A stretch of DNA of 64,000 bases from Lichenicola sp964247735 (GTDB taxonomy: Bacteria > Pseudomonadota > Alphaproteobacteria > Acetobacterales > Acetobacteraceae), in the NCBI GenBank assembly GCA_964247735.1, contig CAXTVS010000008.1, positions 1-64,000 on the forward strand, written 5' to 3'. A program made the position numbers and the translations under genes. Below, one piece after another: positions 1 through 7,618 of the stretch (the first letter of the stretch is position 1; the number at the start of each line of letters is the position of its first letter). The notes below the pieces were generated by a model. That model was not told the DNA's origin and made no database searches. It saw only the letters and a program-made list of their open reading frames with translations.

Positions 1-421
1 TGCGGGTCATCTGGAACGCGCCGTTGTTGACCAGGATGTCGAGGTGGCCGAAGCGATCCACCGTCGCCTGCACCAGGGCGCGGCAGTGCGCGGGGTCGGA
101 GATGTCACCGGGGAGCTTGAGCGCCTGGCGGCCGGCCTCCTGGATGCTGCGGACGGCAGCGTCGGCGTCCTGCTCCTCGTCGGGGAGGTAGGACAGGGCG
201 ATGTCGGCGCCCTCGCGGGCATAGGCGAGGGCGACGGCGCGGCCAATGCCGGAATCGGCGCCGGTGATGAGGGCGACGCGGCCGGTGAGGCGGCCGGCGC
301 CGACGTAGCTGGTCTCGCCGTAGTCGGGCTCGGGCTTCATCCGCGCGGAGGAGCCGGGGTCGGTCTGCTCCTGGGTGTCGAAGGGCGGGCGGGGGTAGCG
401 GGTGCGGGGGTCGGTGAGCAT
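1..421 (-). CDS. Short-chain dehydrogenase/reductase, N-terminal part (runs off left edge)
   Basis: The first 140 residues of an SDR oxidoreductase are visible; the rest lies beyond base 1. A roughly 45-residue N-terminal extension rich in Pro, Asp and Glu precedes the Rossmann fold, as in the YghA/GS39-like SDR group. The nucleotide-binding motif TGADSGIG lies at residues 53-60, and the NNGAF form of the NNAG motif at about 132-136. The catalytic Ser/Tyr/Lys region is outside the window. NAD(P)-dependent oxidation or reduction of an alcohol or carbonyl is expected from the family; the substrate cannot be told. The ATG at 421 was chosen because it gives the full N-terminal extension of this group. 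No strong Shine-Dalgarno is seen before it. High-GC codon use matches the chromosome, unlike the island to its right. Confidence 0.85.
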   Translation of the reverse strand, partial: MLTDPRTRYPRPPFDTQEQTDPGSSARMKPEPDYGETSYVGAGRLTGRVALITGADSGIGRAVALAYAREGADIALSYLPDEEQDADAAVRSIQEAGRQALKLPGDISDPAHCRALVQATVDRFGHLDILVNNGAFQMTR

Positions 422-559
422 GGGAGGAGGGCTCCGGCTGGGGGTATGGTGCCGAAGTCCTGCACAAGGACGAGGTTCCCATGAACGCGCGGCCGTGATG
501 CTGAAGGCCGAAAGATGTTAGGGTAGCTGGTCCTGTTGGGCCGAGGCTACCAGAGGTGC

Positions 560-590
560 TTGAACTTGGTTGCCAGCAGCATGTTAGAAT
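560..590 (+). promoter_or_regulatory. Possible sigma70-type promoter for the AT-rich island
   Basis: A TTGAAC (560-565) and a TTAGAA/TAGAAT-like element (584-590), about 18-19 bases apart, lie 40 bases before the first gene of the AT-rich island. The stretch is more AT-rich than the chromosome. This is a pattern match only; the spacing is slightly long and no start site is known. Confidence 0.3.
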
Positions 591-629
591 ATCGGCTCGT
601 ATAGCGGAAGCGGTGTAATAGCCTTCTTT

Positions 630-1784
630 ATGACCAAAACGACCCGAACCTTAAATCCTTTACCTTTCCAAGATCTTGAACCAAAGCGTTTTGAGGATCT
701 AGTCCGACAGCTTCTCTACGACTTTCGTTCCTGGCGCCTTCTAGAGGCCACGGGCCGAGGTGGCGCCGATGATGGTTTCGATGCGCGTGGTTATGAACAG
801 GTCCCCGATTCCTCTACCATAGATCTTGAAGGGGAAAGTCAATCGTTGGATGATGTTGAGGAGGTTGCTCCAGATCGGCTTTGGCTGATCCAGTGCAAGC
901 GTGAGCGCAGCATTACACCGGGAAAGATGGTCAAGCATCTTCTCGATATACCTGAAGATGAAGCCACAAGGCTTTACGGGCTTGTCTTCGCAGTTGCGTG
1001 TGACGTGTCCAAGGCTACGCGAGATGTCCTCCGTCGATGGTGCGCTGAGCAAGGTATTCAAGAAGCACATGTTTGGGCCAAGTCGGAACTCGAAGACTTA
1101 ATCTTTCAGCCAAGGAACGATCATCTTCTTTTTGCTTATTTTGGGATCTCCTTGCAGATCAGACGACGATCAATTCGAATCGCGCTCCGCGCACGGCTTG
1201 CGACAAAGCGGCGGTGCGAGAAGGTTCTAACAAAGGGTCAGACTGTGCTAATGCGTGATCCCGAGGATGACCGCTACCCCTATTGGGACGAAGATGACAA
1301 GTCGCGCAAGCGCGGTTGGAGAGTGACCGAGGTCGTAGAACTTCATCCACGCGGCCTAATCTTATTGAAGTCACGATATTTCGCATACTTGTCTGATGAT
1401 GAGACCAGCTGGGACTGCCTTGAAAAATTTGATGACAGCATAAAGCGCCCATATGAAGATCCTTGGGCGCAAGCGGAAGATGATGGCGCACGGTTAAACG
1501 AACGAGCTAAAATCGCGGACTTTTGGGCGTCTCTGCCTGACAAGAACAGAGCGTGGGCCACTGAAGCCTTTCTTATCCGCTACGACCAGATTCTGGCAAT
1601 AGACGAAACTGGTGATGCCTGGGCTTCTTATCCGCATATATACCTTGAACCGGATGGCGCCGCCCCGACGAAAACCATTGTAGAAAACGTTGTCTACCAC
1701 TCACCTAAAAGTTGTTACGCCGAAAAGGAAACGCGCATTTCCATGTTTCCACCGGAGCTGCAGGTGTGGCGGTTTAAAAAGTAA
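630..1784 (+). CDS. Mrr-like restriction endonuclease-fold protein
   Basis: A 384-residue protein. Residues 1-175 look like the Mrr/restriction endonuclease family (PD-(D/E)XK fold): FEDLV with Glu22, then GFDARG with Asp51, then IQCKR with Gln88 and Lys90, which is the QxK variant of the third motif. DNA cleavage is therefore plausible. Residues 180-384 form a second domain I do not recognise. The gene and its downstream partner are visibly AT-rich compared with the rest of the window, which indicates recent acquisition. The ATG at 630 has no clear Shine-Dalgarno. The RES-domain gene follows after 51 bases on the same strand, so the two are probably co-transcribed. Likely a defence or genome-conflict gene; its target and specificity are unknown. 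Confidence 0.72.
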   Translation: MTKTTRTLNPLPFQDLEPKRFEDLVRQLLYDFRSWRLLEATGRGGADDGFDARGYEQVPDSSTIDLEGESQSLDDVEEVAPDRLWLIQCKRERSITPGKMVKHLLDIPEDEATRLYGLVFAVACDVSKATRDVLRRWCAEQGIQEAHVWAKSELEDLIFQPRNDHLLFAYFGISLQIRRRSIRIALRARLATKRRCEKVLTKGQTVLMRDPEDDRYPYWDEDDKSRKRGWRVTEVVELHPRGLILLKSRYFAYLSDDETSWDCLEKFDDSIKRPYEDPWAQAEDDGARLNERAKIADFWASLPDKNRAWATEAFLIRYDQILAIDETGDAWASYPHIYLEPDGAAPTKTIVENVVYHSPKSCYAEKETRISMFPPELQVWRFKK

Positions 1785-1809
1785 AACCGAATATTGGAGG
1801 CTGCTCACC

Positions 1810-1848
1810 ATGAGCTTTGAAAGGAGGATGATAGATTGTGTACATTAG
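1810..1848 (+). other. Possible 12-codon leader ORF overlapping the start of the RES gene
   Basis: ATG 1810 follows a GGAGG (1796-1800) with a 9-base gap and opens a 12-codon frame (MSFERRMIDCVH) ending with TAG at 1846-1848. It spans the AAGGAGG and TTG start of the RES-domain gene, which lies in another frame. It may be a coupling leader peptide. Alternatively, it is the true N-terminus of the RES protein, separated from the body by a frameshift near 1840. Confidence 0.3.
1821..1838 (+). promoter_or_regulatory. Strong Shine-Dalgarno with TTG start of the RES gene
   Basis: AAGGAGG at 1821-1827 is followed 8 bases later by TTG at 1836-1838. The frame has a stop (TGA 1818-1820) just upstream and no ATG or GTG between, so TTG is the only possible upstream start in this frame. 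Confidence 0.55.
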
Positions 1849-3185
1849 AGGTTAACGAGAAGAAGGTTTGTAAAGATTGCATAGGAGACAATATTCTTTC
1901 ACAAGAAATAAACAAGTCAGGTCTAAAGCGGCAATGTTGTTACTGTAGAAAAACTGGCAAAACTTGGCCAATGGGTAGGTTATCCGCTCGGGTTGACCCG
2001 ATCTATAAAAAAGTAGTTCATCCAGGTGAGGATGAGCCGTATATTGAAGATGATAGCGACAACGTTTCGTATCGACAGTTAGGCGACTCACCAGAAGAAA
2101 TTTTAACAGAGATGTTAAGCTGTGATGAAAATATTGCAAATGACCTTATTAAGATCTTAGCCAAGCAAGATGAGTGGAGTGTTCATGATGGTGCGCCGGA
2201 TTACTATGACACCTCGTCATGCTATGTGACAAACATTCCCACGTCTGGTATACATTTAGAATCCTGGGAAGCGTTTTGCGAAAGCATAAAAAGCGACTCG
2301 AGGTTTTTTAACAAGAATGCCGTCATTAGGTTAAATAATATATTTCAACCATGCTTAGCTAGTGCGAAGTCAGAAGCAGAAGTGTTTTTGGGATCGTCGG
2401 GCTGCCGGATTAAGCGTCTTTATCGTGCCCGAGTGGCACATACTCCGGAACAAGTTGCGACAATCCTGTCGGATCCGGCATCTCAGTTAGGAGCGCCGCC
2501 GTCCGAAATGCGTCTGTCGGGAAGAATGAATGCAGCGGGTATTCCAGTGATGTATATGGCATTTGACCCAAAGGTTGCACTAGCTGAAGTTCGGCCTCCA
2601 ATAGGCAGCAGTGTGGTTGTAGGCTCATTTAAGCCATACAGACCCCTTCGGCTGCTTGATGTTACCAAACTCAGTAGCCGCGGATTTGGTAGCTATTTTC
2701 GCTTAGATTTAGAGGAGGCAGCAGGGTTTCCAGAATTTCTTAAGCACTTCTCTCGTATAATATCTAGACCGGTCCTTCCAGGACAGGAACAGCTGGAATA
2801 TTTGCCAACTCAATGCATCGCAGAGTATCTCTGTAATATAATTGAACCGAGGTTCGATGGTCTGATGTTTGATTCTGCCTTAAATAAAGGTGGAAAGAAC
2901 GTGGTGATCTTCGCCCATGCTGTTAAAATTGGGGTTGATGAGAACAGATTTCCCGTCTCTGCAGAGAACGTCGAACTGTACACATCACATCCGGATGAAA
3001 TACCTAACTATCAGATAGAACTGGATCAGGATGCTCTACTCGATACTGAAAAGGAAGCCATAGACGTGGCATTTGAAATTATAATTCGAGAGATAGAAGT
3101 GCATGAAGTTTTAGGCCTTGATTATCAAACTCTGCCCTTGGGAGTTAATGTAACGGAACGACCTAACTTGTCTGATGACTTTTGA
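1836..3185 (+). CDS. HEPN/RES N-terminal domain protein with C-terminal RES (NADase-type) domain
   Basis: A 449-residue protein. The N-terminus has a zinc-ribbon-like pair, CKDC (12-15) and CCYC (34-37), as in HEPN/RES N-terminal domain 1 proteins. A helical middle (about 80-185) precedes a RES domain (about 190-365): RLYRAR (194-199), GRMNAAG (229-235), Tyr240, Glu251 and the DSALNKGG segment with Ser347. RES toxins such as MbcT degrade NAD+ using equivalent Arg, Tyr, Glu and Ser residues, so NAD+ depletion is the likely activity. No Xre/COG5642-type antitoxin gene is adjacent, unlike classical RES-Xre pairs; the upstream partner is the Mrr-like nuclease. Strongly AT-rich. The start is TTG after AAGGAGG; a frameshift near the start is possible. 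RES assignment is fairly sure; the defence role is inferred. Confidence 0.75.
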   Translation: MCTLEVNEKKVCKDCIGDNILSQEINKSGLKRQCCYCRKTGKTWPMGRLSARVDPIYKKVVHPGEDEPYIEDDSDNVSYRQLGDSPEEILTEMLSCDENIANDLIKILAKQDEWSVHDGAPDYYDTSSCYVTNIPTSGIHLESWEAFCESIKSDSRFFNKNAVIRLNNIFQPCLASAKSEAEVFLGSSGCRIKRLYRARVAHTPEQVATILSDPASQLGAPPSEMRLSGRMNAAGIPVMYMAFDPKVALAEVRPPIGSSVVVGSFKPYRPLRLLDVTKLSSRGFGSYFRLDLEEAAGFPEFLKHFSRIISRPVLPGQEQLEYLPTQCIAEYLCNIIEPRFDGLMFDSALNKGGKNVVIFAHAVKIGVDENRFPVSAENVELYTSHPDEIPNYQIELDQDALLDTEKEAIDVAFEIIIREIEVHEVLGLDYQTLPLGVNVTERPNLSDDF

Positions 3186-3260
3186 GGTATATGCAGCTGC
3201 GCCCCCGTCTAAGCTACAGATGTAAGAGATTAGATGCGTGCAAGCCGCTATACGAAATAT

Positions 3261-4085
3261 TTAGGCGGAGGAAGTATTTTCAATGAGGAACTCCAACCCT
3301 TCCACGCACGGCTGCTCTACTTTCAGCTTTAGCAGCGAGTCCGCCCGCGTGCGTCCTAAGTTCACTGCCGCCAGTGGCTTCCCCGCATCCGCCGCCGCCT
3401 GCACGAACCGGAACCCTGAGTATACCATCAGCGACGATCCCACGACCAGCACGGCATCCGCCCGTGCCAGCCCTTCGCGCGCTGCCTCCACCCGGTCACG
3501 CGGCACATTCTCGCCGAAGAACACCACGTCCGGCTTGAGCACGCCGCCGCAGGCGTCGCAGGGGGGCACGACGAAGGAAGAGAACTCGGCGTCCACAAGG
3601 TCGGCGTCGCCGTCCGGGGCGTCGACGGCGTCGAGGTCGGCGTAGTCGGGGTTCAGGCGGAGCAGCCGCTCCTGGAACAGCGCCCGCGGCGTGCGCCGCT
3701 CGCACCCCATGCACCGCACTTGGTCCAGCCGCCCATGCAGGTCGATCACCCGCGTGCTGCCCGCCGCCTGGTGCAGGCGGTCGACGTTCTGGGTCAGCAG
3801 CAGCTCGACCTTGCCCAGCGCCTCCAGCCGAGCCAGCGCCCGGTGCGCCCCGTTCGGCGTCGCCCGGCCGAAGGAGCGCCAGCCGACCAGGCTGCGGGTC
3901 CAGTAGCGCTGCCGGATCAGGTGGCTGCCCATGAAGAGCTGGTAGGTCACCGGCTGCGGCCGCTTCCACTGCCCGTCGGCGTCGCGGTAGTCGGGAATGC
4001 CGGAGCCGGTGGAGCAGCCGGCGCCGGTCAGGACGAACAGACGCCGGGCTTTAGCGACGAACTCGGCGAGGCGGGGATCGGACAT
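3261..4085 (-). CDS. Sir2-family NAD-dependent protein deacylase
   Basis: 274 residues, the size of a complete bacterial sirtuin. It shows the NAD-binding GAG motif and GIPDYR (residues 21-34), TQNVDRLH (98-105), the catalytic His117 in DLHG, and two CxxC zinc pairs (Cys125/Cys128 and Cys176/Cys179) followed by KPDVVFFGE (184-192), which resembles the SIRT4-like class II group. It would remove acyl groups from lysines with NAD+ as co-substrate, in the cytoplasm. High-GC, so it belongs to the chromosome and not to the AT-rich island, whose RES gene converges on it with a 75-base gap. It is the last gene of a minus-strand run. ATG 4085 fits the family N-terminus; upstream in-frame sequence is the overlapping hydrolase gene read in another frame. 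Confidence 0.9.
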   Translation of the reverse strand: MSDPRLAEFVAKARRLFVLTGAGCSTGSGIPDYRDADGQWKRPQPVTYQLFMGSHLIRQRYWTRSLVGWRSFGRATPNGAHRALARLEALGKVELLLTQNVDRLHQAAGSTRVIDLHGRLDQVRCMGCERRTPRALFQERLLRLNPDYADLDAVDAPDGDADLVDAEFSSFVVPPCDACGGVLKPDVVFFGENVPRDRVEAAREGLARADAVLVVGSSLMVYSGFRFVQAAADAGKPLAAVNLGRTRADSLLKLKVEQPCVEGLEFLIENTSSA

Positions 4086-4117
4086 GCAGCGCAGATGGGG
4101 GTGGCGGGAGCCGGGCG

Positions 4118-5011
4118 CTATCCGGCGCCGAGCACGCCGCGCGCGAAGGCGGCGGCCTCGTCCAGGGAGACTGCGGCTTCGGGCATGCGGAACATCTGCC
4201 AGACATGCGGCACCACCGGCCAGGTGCGCAGGGTGACCGGAACGCCGGCGGCGCCGGCGCGCGCGGCCAGGGAGCGGCTGTCGTCCAGCAGCACCTCGTG
4301 GCTGCCCACATGCAGCAGCAGCGGCGGCAACCCGCAATGATCGCCGAACAGCGGCGACACCAGCGGGTCGGCGGGATCGGCCCCGGCGAGATACGGCTCG
4401 GTCAGCCGCGCCATCCCGGTGCCGGGAAACAGGGCGTCGTGACGGGCGTTGGAGCGCAGCGTGGCGCTGGTCTCGGTCAGGTCGGTCCAGGGCGAGAACA
4501 GGACGCCGCCGACCGGCAGCGGACGGCCCTCGTCGCGCAGCCGGAGCAGCAGCGCCAGCGCCAGCCCGCCCCCGGCGGAGTCGCCGCCGAACACGACGCG
4601 CCCGGGCGGAACGCCATCGGCCAGCAGCCCGAGATAGGCCGCATGCGCGTCGTCCAGTGCCGCCGGGAACGGGTGCTCGGGGGCCAGGCGGTAGGCGGGG
4701 GCGACCACCTCCAGCCCGCGGCTGGCATAGCCGCCGGTGATGCGCCGGTGCGTGCGCGGCGAGCAGGCGATGTAGCCGCCGCCATGCAGGTAGAACATCG
4801 TGCCGGCCACGACGCCGCCTTCCGGCCGCACCCGCTCGCCGGGCACGCCGCCGAGGACGACGGGCGTGACGACGGTGCCGGGCACCGTCACCGGGGGCGC
4901 GCGGTCGAACATGGCCCGCACCGCGTGCGCGTCCATGTGGACGTTCCTGTTGCGCCGCTTCACGAACAGCTTGAGGCCGAGAGCGGTGAGGTGCGCCTGC
5001 CAGCTTGCCAA
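4118..5011 (-). CDS. HSL-family alpha/beta hydrolase (esterase/lipase)
   Basis: 297 residues. It has the HGGG oxyanion-hole motif (76-79), the nucleophile elbow GDSAGG with Ser145, an Asp at about 243 and His269 in VPHVWQ, which together make the hormone-sensitive-lipase family triad. It is likely a cytoplasmic carboxylesterase acting on short or medium acyl esters. The gene lies 14 bases after the ABC exporter and 32 before sir2 on the same strand, suggesting one transcript. The start is placed at TTG 5011, preceded by GAGGGA, because the family N-terminus begins at least 40 residues before the core. An internal ATG (residue 26) is possible. Substrate unknown. Confidence 0.85.
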   Translation of the reverse strand: MASWQAHLTALGLKLFVKRRNRNVHMDAHAVRAMFDRAPPVTVPGTVVTPVVLGGVPGERVRPEGGVVAGTMFYLHGGGYIACSPRTHRRITGGYASRGLEVVAPAYRLAPEHPFPAALDDAHAAYLGLLADGVPPGRVVFGGDSAGGGLALALLLRLRDEGRPLPVGGVLFSPWTDLTETSATLRSNARHDALFPGTGMARLTEPYLAGADPADPLVSPLFGDHCGLPPLLLHVGSHEVLLDDSRSLAARAGAAGVPVTLRTWPVVPHVWQMFRMPEAAVSLDEAAAFARGVLGAG

Positions 5012-5025
5012 CGGGGTTCCCTCGC

Positions 5026-6840
5026 TCAGCCGTGCAGGCCGAACTGCAGCCGCGCCAGCCGGGCGTACAGCCCGTTGTCGCGCACCAGCGCGTCGTGGGT
5101 GCCGGTGGCGACCACGCGGCCTGCGTCCATCACCACGATGCGGTCCGCCTTGCGCACGGTGGCCAGCCGGTGCGCGACCACGACCGTGGTGCGGCCTTGC
5201 GCCAGCACGGCGAGCGCGTCCTGCACCGCCTGCTCGGACTCGGCGTCCAGCGCGGAGGTGGCCTCGTCGAGCAGCAGCACCGCCGGGTCGCGCAGGATGG
5301 CGCGGGCGATGGCGACGCGCTGGCGCTGGCCGCCGGACAGGCGCACGCCCTTCTCGCCAAGGAAGGTGTCGTAGCCGTCGGGCAGCAGGTCGAGGAAGCC
5401 GGCATGGGCGGCGCGGCCGGCGGCGCGCACCTCGGCGTCGGTGGCGTCGGGGCGGCCGTAGCGGATGTTCTCGGCCGCGGTGGTGCCGAAGATCACCGGG
5501 TCCTGCGGCACGATGCCGATGCGGGCGCGCAAGGCGGCCGGGTCGACGCGGGCGATGTCGACGCCGTCGAGCCGGATGGTGCCCGAGGCGGGATCGTAGA
5601 AGCGGAGCAGGAGCTGCAGCACGGTGGTCTTGCCGGCGCCGGACGGGCCGACCAGGGCCACGGTTTCGCCGGGAACCACGTCGAGGCGGAAGCCGGACAG
5701 GGCGGCAGCATCGGGGCGGGCAGGGTAGTGGAAGGTCACGTCGTCGAACGCGATCCGGCCTTCCGCCCTGGCCGGCAGGGGGAGCGGGTCGGCGGGGGCG
5801 GTGATGGTGGGGCGCTCGTCGAGCAGCTCGCGCAGGCGGTCGGCGGCACCGCCGGCGCGGGCCAGCTCGCTCCACAGCTCGCTCATCTGCGCGCCGGAGC
5901 TGGCCAGCAGCACGGCGTAGAACACGAAGGCGGACAGGTCGCCGCCGCTCATGCGGCCGGCGATGACGTCGCGGCCGCCGACCCACAGGCTGAACACGAT
6001 GGCGCCGAAGCCGAGCAGGATCACCGAGAAGATCAGCCGGCCGCGGGTGCCGATGCGGGCCAGCGCGGCGGCGACGGAGCGCTCGACCTCGGCGCGGAAG
6101 CGGAGGCGGTCGACCGGCTCGTGGGTGAAGGCCTGGACCGTGCGCAGGGCGTTGACGGTCTCCTCGGCGTAGGCGCCGAGGTCGGCGACGCGGTCCTGGG
6201 CGGCGCGGGACAGGCGGCGCTCGCGCCTGCCGAACAGCACCAGCGGCAGCAGCACCAGCGGCACCACCAGGAGCACGATGGCGGTGAGCTTGGGGCTGGT
6301 GACCAGCAGCATGACCAGGGCGCCGAGCAGCAGCAGGGCGCTGCGCAGCCATTGCGAGATCGCCGAGCCGATCAGCGACTGCAGCACGGAGATGTCGGCG
6401 GTGAGGCGGGCCAGGATGTCGCCGGTGCGCGCGGTCTCGAAGAAGGCGGGCGACAGGGACACGATGCGGTCGAACAGGTCACGCCGGAGGTCGGCGGCGA
6501 TGCGCTCGCCGAGCCAGGAGACCAGGGTGTAGCGGAGCACGGTCGCCACCGCGAGCGCGGTCACCACGGCGGCCATCGCCAGGGCGGCGGCGTCGAGGTG
6601 CGCCATGCTGCCGCTGGCGAAGCCGCGGTCGATCAGGCGGCGCACGCCCTGGCCCAGCGCCAGCACCAGGGCGGCGGCGGCCAGCAGGGACAGGGATGCG
6701 CCCAGCACGCGGAGCCGGTACGGGCGCATGTAGGGCAGCAGCAGGCCGAGCGGGCCGATCGCGACGCTGCGCCAGGCCCGGAGCGGCGGGCGCGGCGGCG
6801 GCACCGGCGGCGGGGCGGCGGCTAGAACCGTTCCGTCCAT
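5026..6840 (-). CDS. ABC exporter, MsbA/ABCB-type half transporter
   Basis: 604 residues. The N-terminal part (about 30-330) is a six-helix type I exporter membrane domain. The nucleotide-binding domain has Walker A GPSGAGKTT (398-406), Q-loop Gln446, signature LSGGQ (501-505) and Walker B with DEATSALD (525-532). It is a complete half transporter that would act as a homodimer in the inner membrane. Family members export lipids, lipid A precursors or drugs; the substrate is not evident. The start ATG 6840 overlaps the end of the upstream SDR gene by 19 bases, and the esterase gene follows after 14 bases, so co-translation is likely. Confidence 0.92.
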   Translation of the reverse strand: MDGTVLAAAPPPVPPPRPPLRAWRSVAIGPLGLLLPYMRPYRLRVLGASLSLLAAAALVLALGQGVRRLIDRGFASGSMAHLDAAALAMAAVVTALAVATVLRYTLVSWLGERIAADLRRDLFDRIVSLSPAFFETARTGDILARLTADISVLQSLIGSAISQWLRSALLLLGALVMLLVTSPKLTAIVLLVVPLVLLPLVLFGRRERRLSRAAQDRVADLGAYAEETVNALRTVQAFTHEPVDRLRFRAEVERSVAAALARIGTRGRLIFSVILLGFGAIVFSLWVGGRDVIAGRMSGGDLSAFVFYAVLLASSGAQMSELWSELARAGGAADRLRELLDERPTITAPADPLPLPARAEGRIAFDDVTFHYPARPDAAALSGFRLDVVPGETVALVGPSGAGKTTVLQLLLRFYDPASGTIRLDGVDIARVDPAALRARIGIVPQDPVIFGTTAAENIRYGRPDATDAEVRAAGRAAHAGFLDLLPDGYDTFLGEKGVRLSGGQRQRVAIARAILRDPAVLLLDEATSALDAESEQAVQDALAVLAQGRTTVVVAHRLATVRKADRIVVMDAGRVVATGTHDALVRDNGLYARLARLQFGLHG

Positions 6841-7523
6841 GGCCGCAGGTCGATCTCGTGGCTCCAGGCGCTGCGCGGCTGGCGGGTGAGGTGCAGGGTG
6901 GCGTCGGCGATGGCGTCGGGGTCGAGCCGGCTGTCCGGCTCGTCGGGCGGGTTGGGGTTGGCTTCGCTGCGTATGCCGCCGTCGACCAGAACGTGCGCGA
7001 CGTGGATGCCGCGGGGCCCCAGCTCGCGCGCCATGCTCTGCGCCAGGCCGCGCAGCGCGAACTTGCCCATGGCGAACGAGGCGGAGCCGGCGAAGCCCTT
7101 GATGCTGGCCGACGCCCCGGTGAACACGATCGTGCCGGAGCCGCGCGGCAGCATCGCCCGCGCCGCCTGCTGGCCGACCAGGAAGCCGCCGAACGCGGTG
7201 ACGGCGAGGCCGCGCGCCACCTCGGCGGGATCGAGCTCCGTGATCGGGCCGCGGGCGCGGGCGCTCGGGTTGTAGACGACGACGTCCGGGACCCCGAGGG
7301 CGGCGCGCACGGCGTCGAACAGGTCGGCCACCTGCTCCGGCTCGGCGGCGTCGCAGGCGAACGCGCGCGCGCCGGTCTCGGCGACCAGGCCGGACAGCTT
7401 GGCGGTGTTCCGTGCGGCCAGCGCCACCCTGGACCCGGCCGCGGACAGCCTGCGGGCGAGTGCTGCGCTCAGCCCGCTGCCGGCGCCGACGATCAGGGCG
7501 GTGGTCATCGCGTCGGATGCCAT
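6822..7523 (-). CDS. SDR-family oxidoreductase with Phe at the catalytic Tyr position
   Basis: 233 residues with a Rossmann fold: GAGSGLSAALA (13-23) as cofactor motif, YNPSA in place of NNAG, and a Ser in TGASAS (about 136-140). The usual YxxxK is FAMGK (150-154), so the catalytic tyrosine is a phenylalanine while the lysine is kept. I believe this Phe form recurs in one SDR subfamily, whose chemistry may differ or be weak. ATG 7523 follows GGAGG by 7 bases. It ends inside the ABC exporter start (19-base overlap). A lipoprotein gene lies 95 bases upstream on the same strand. Function unknown beyond NAD(P) binding. Confidence 0.85.
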   Translation of the reverse strand: MASDAMTTALIVGAGSGLSAALARRLSAAGSRVALAARNTAKLSGLVAETGARAFACDAAEPEQVADLFDAVRAALGVPDVVVYNPSARARGPITELDPAEVARGLAVTAFGGFLVGQQAARAMLPRGSGTIVFTGASASIKGFAGSASFAMGKFALRGLAQSMARELGPRGIHVAHVLVDGGIRSEANPNPPDEPDSRLDPDAIADATLHLTRQPRSAWSHEIDLRPWTERF

Positions 7524-7618
7524 GAGGGAGCCTCCAGGCCGGTCTTGCGCGCTGCGGCACGCGCCGGCCTTCCAGGTTGAAGCACGTCCGCGCCGGGCCG
7601 GCGAGGCGGAGGGCGCGG

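Noticed and set aside
44..484. 146-codon plus-strand frame at the left edge
   Set aside because: Antisense to the partial SDR gene, whose TGADSGIG and NNGAF motifs are clear.
421..630. Possible tRNA or attachment site next to the AT-rich island
   Set aside because: No tRNA-like cloverleaf, no flanking direct repeat and no integrase gene were found.
3261..4085. Sir2 gene as a defence NADase partner of the RES gene
   Set aside because: It is high-GC, on the opposite strand, and has the four-Cys zinc site and TQNVDRLH of protein deacylases.
5005..6825. 606-codon plus-strand frame over the ABC exporter and esterase
   Set aside because: Antisense to a clear ABC exporter; the translation is Gly/Ala/Arg/Gln repetitive, an artefact of GC-rich third positions.
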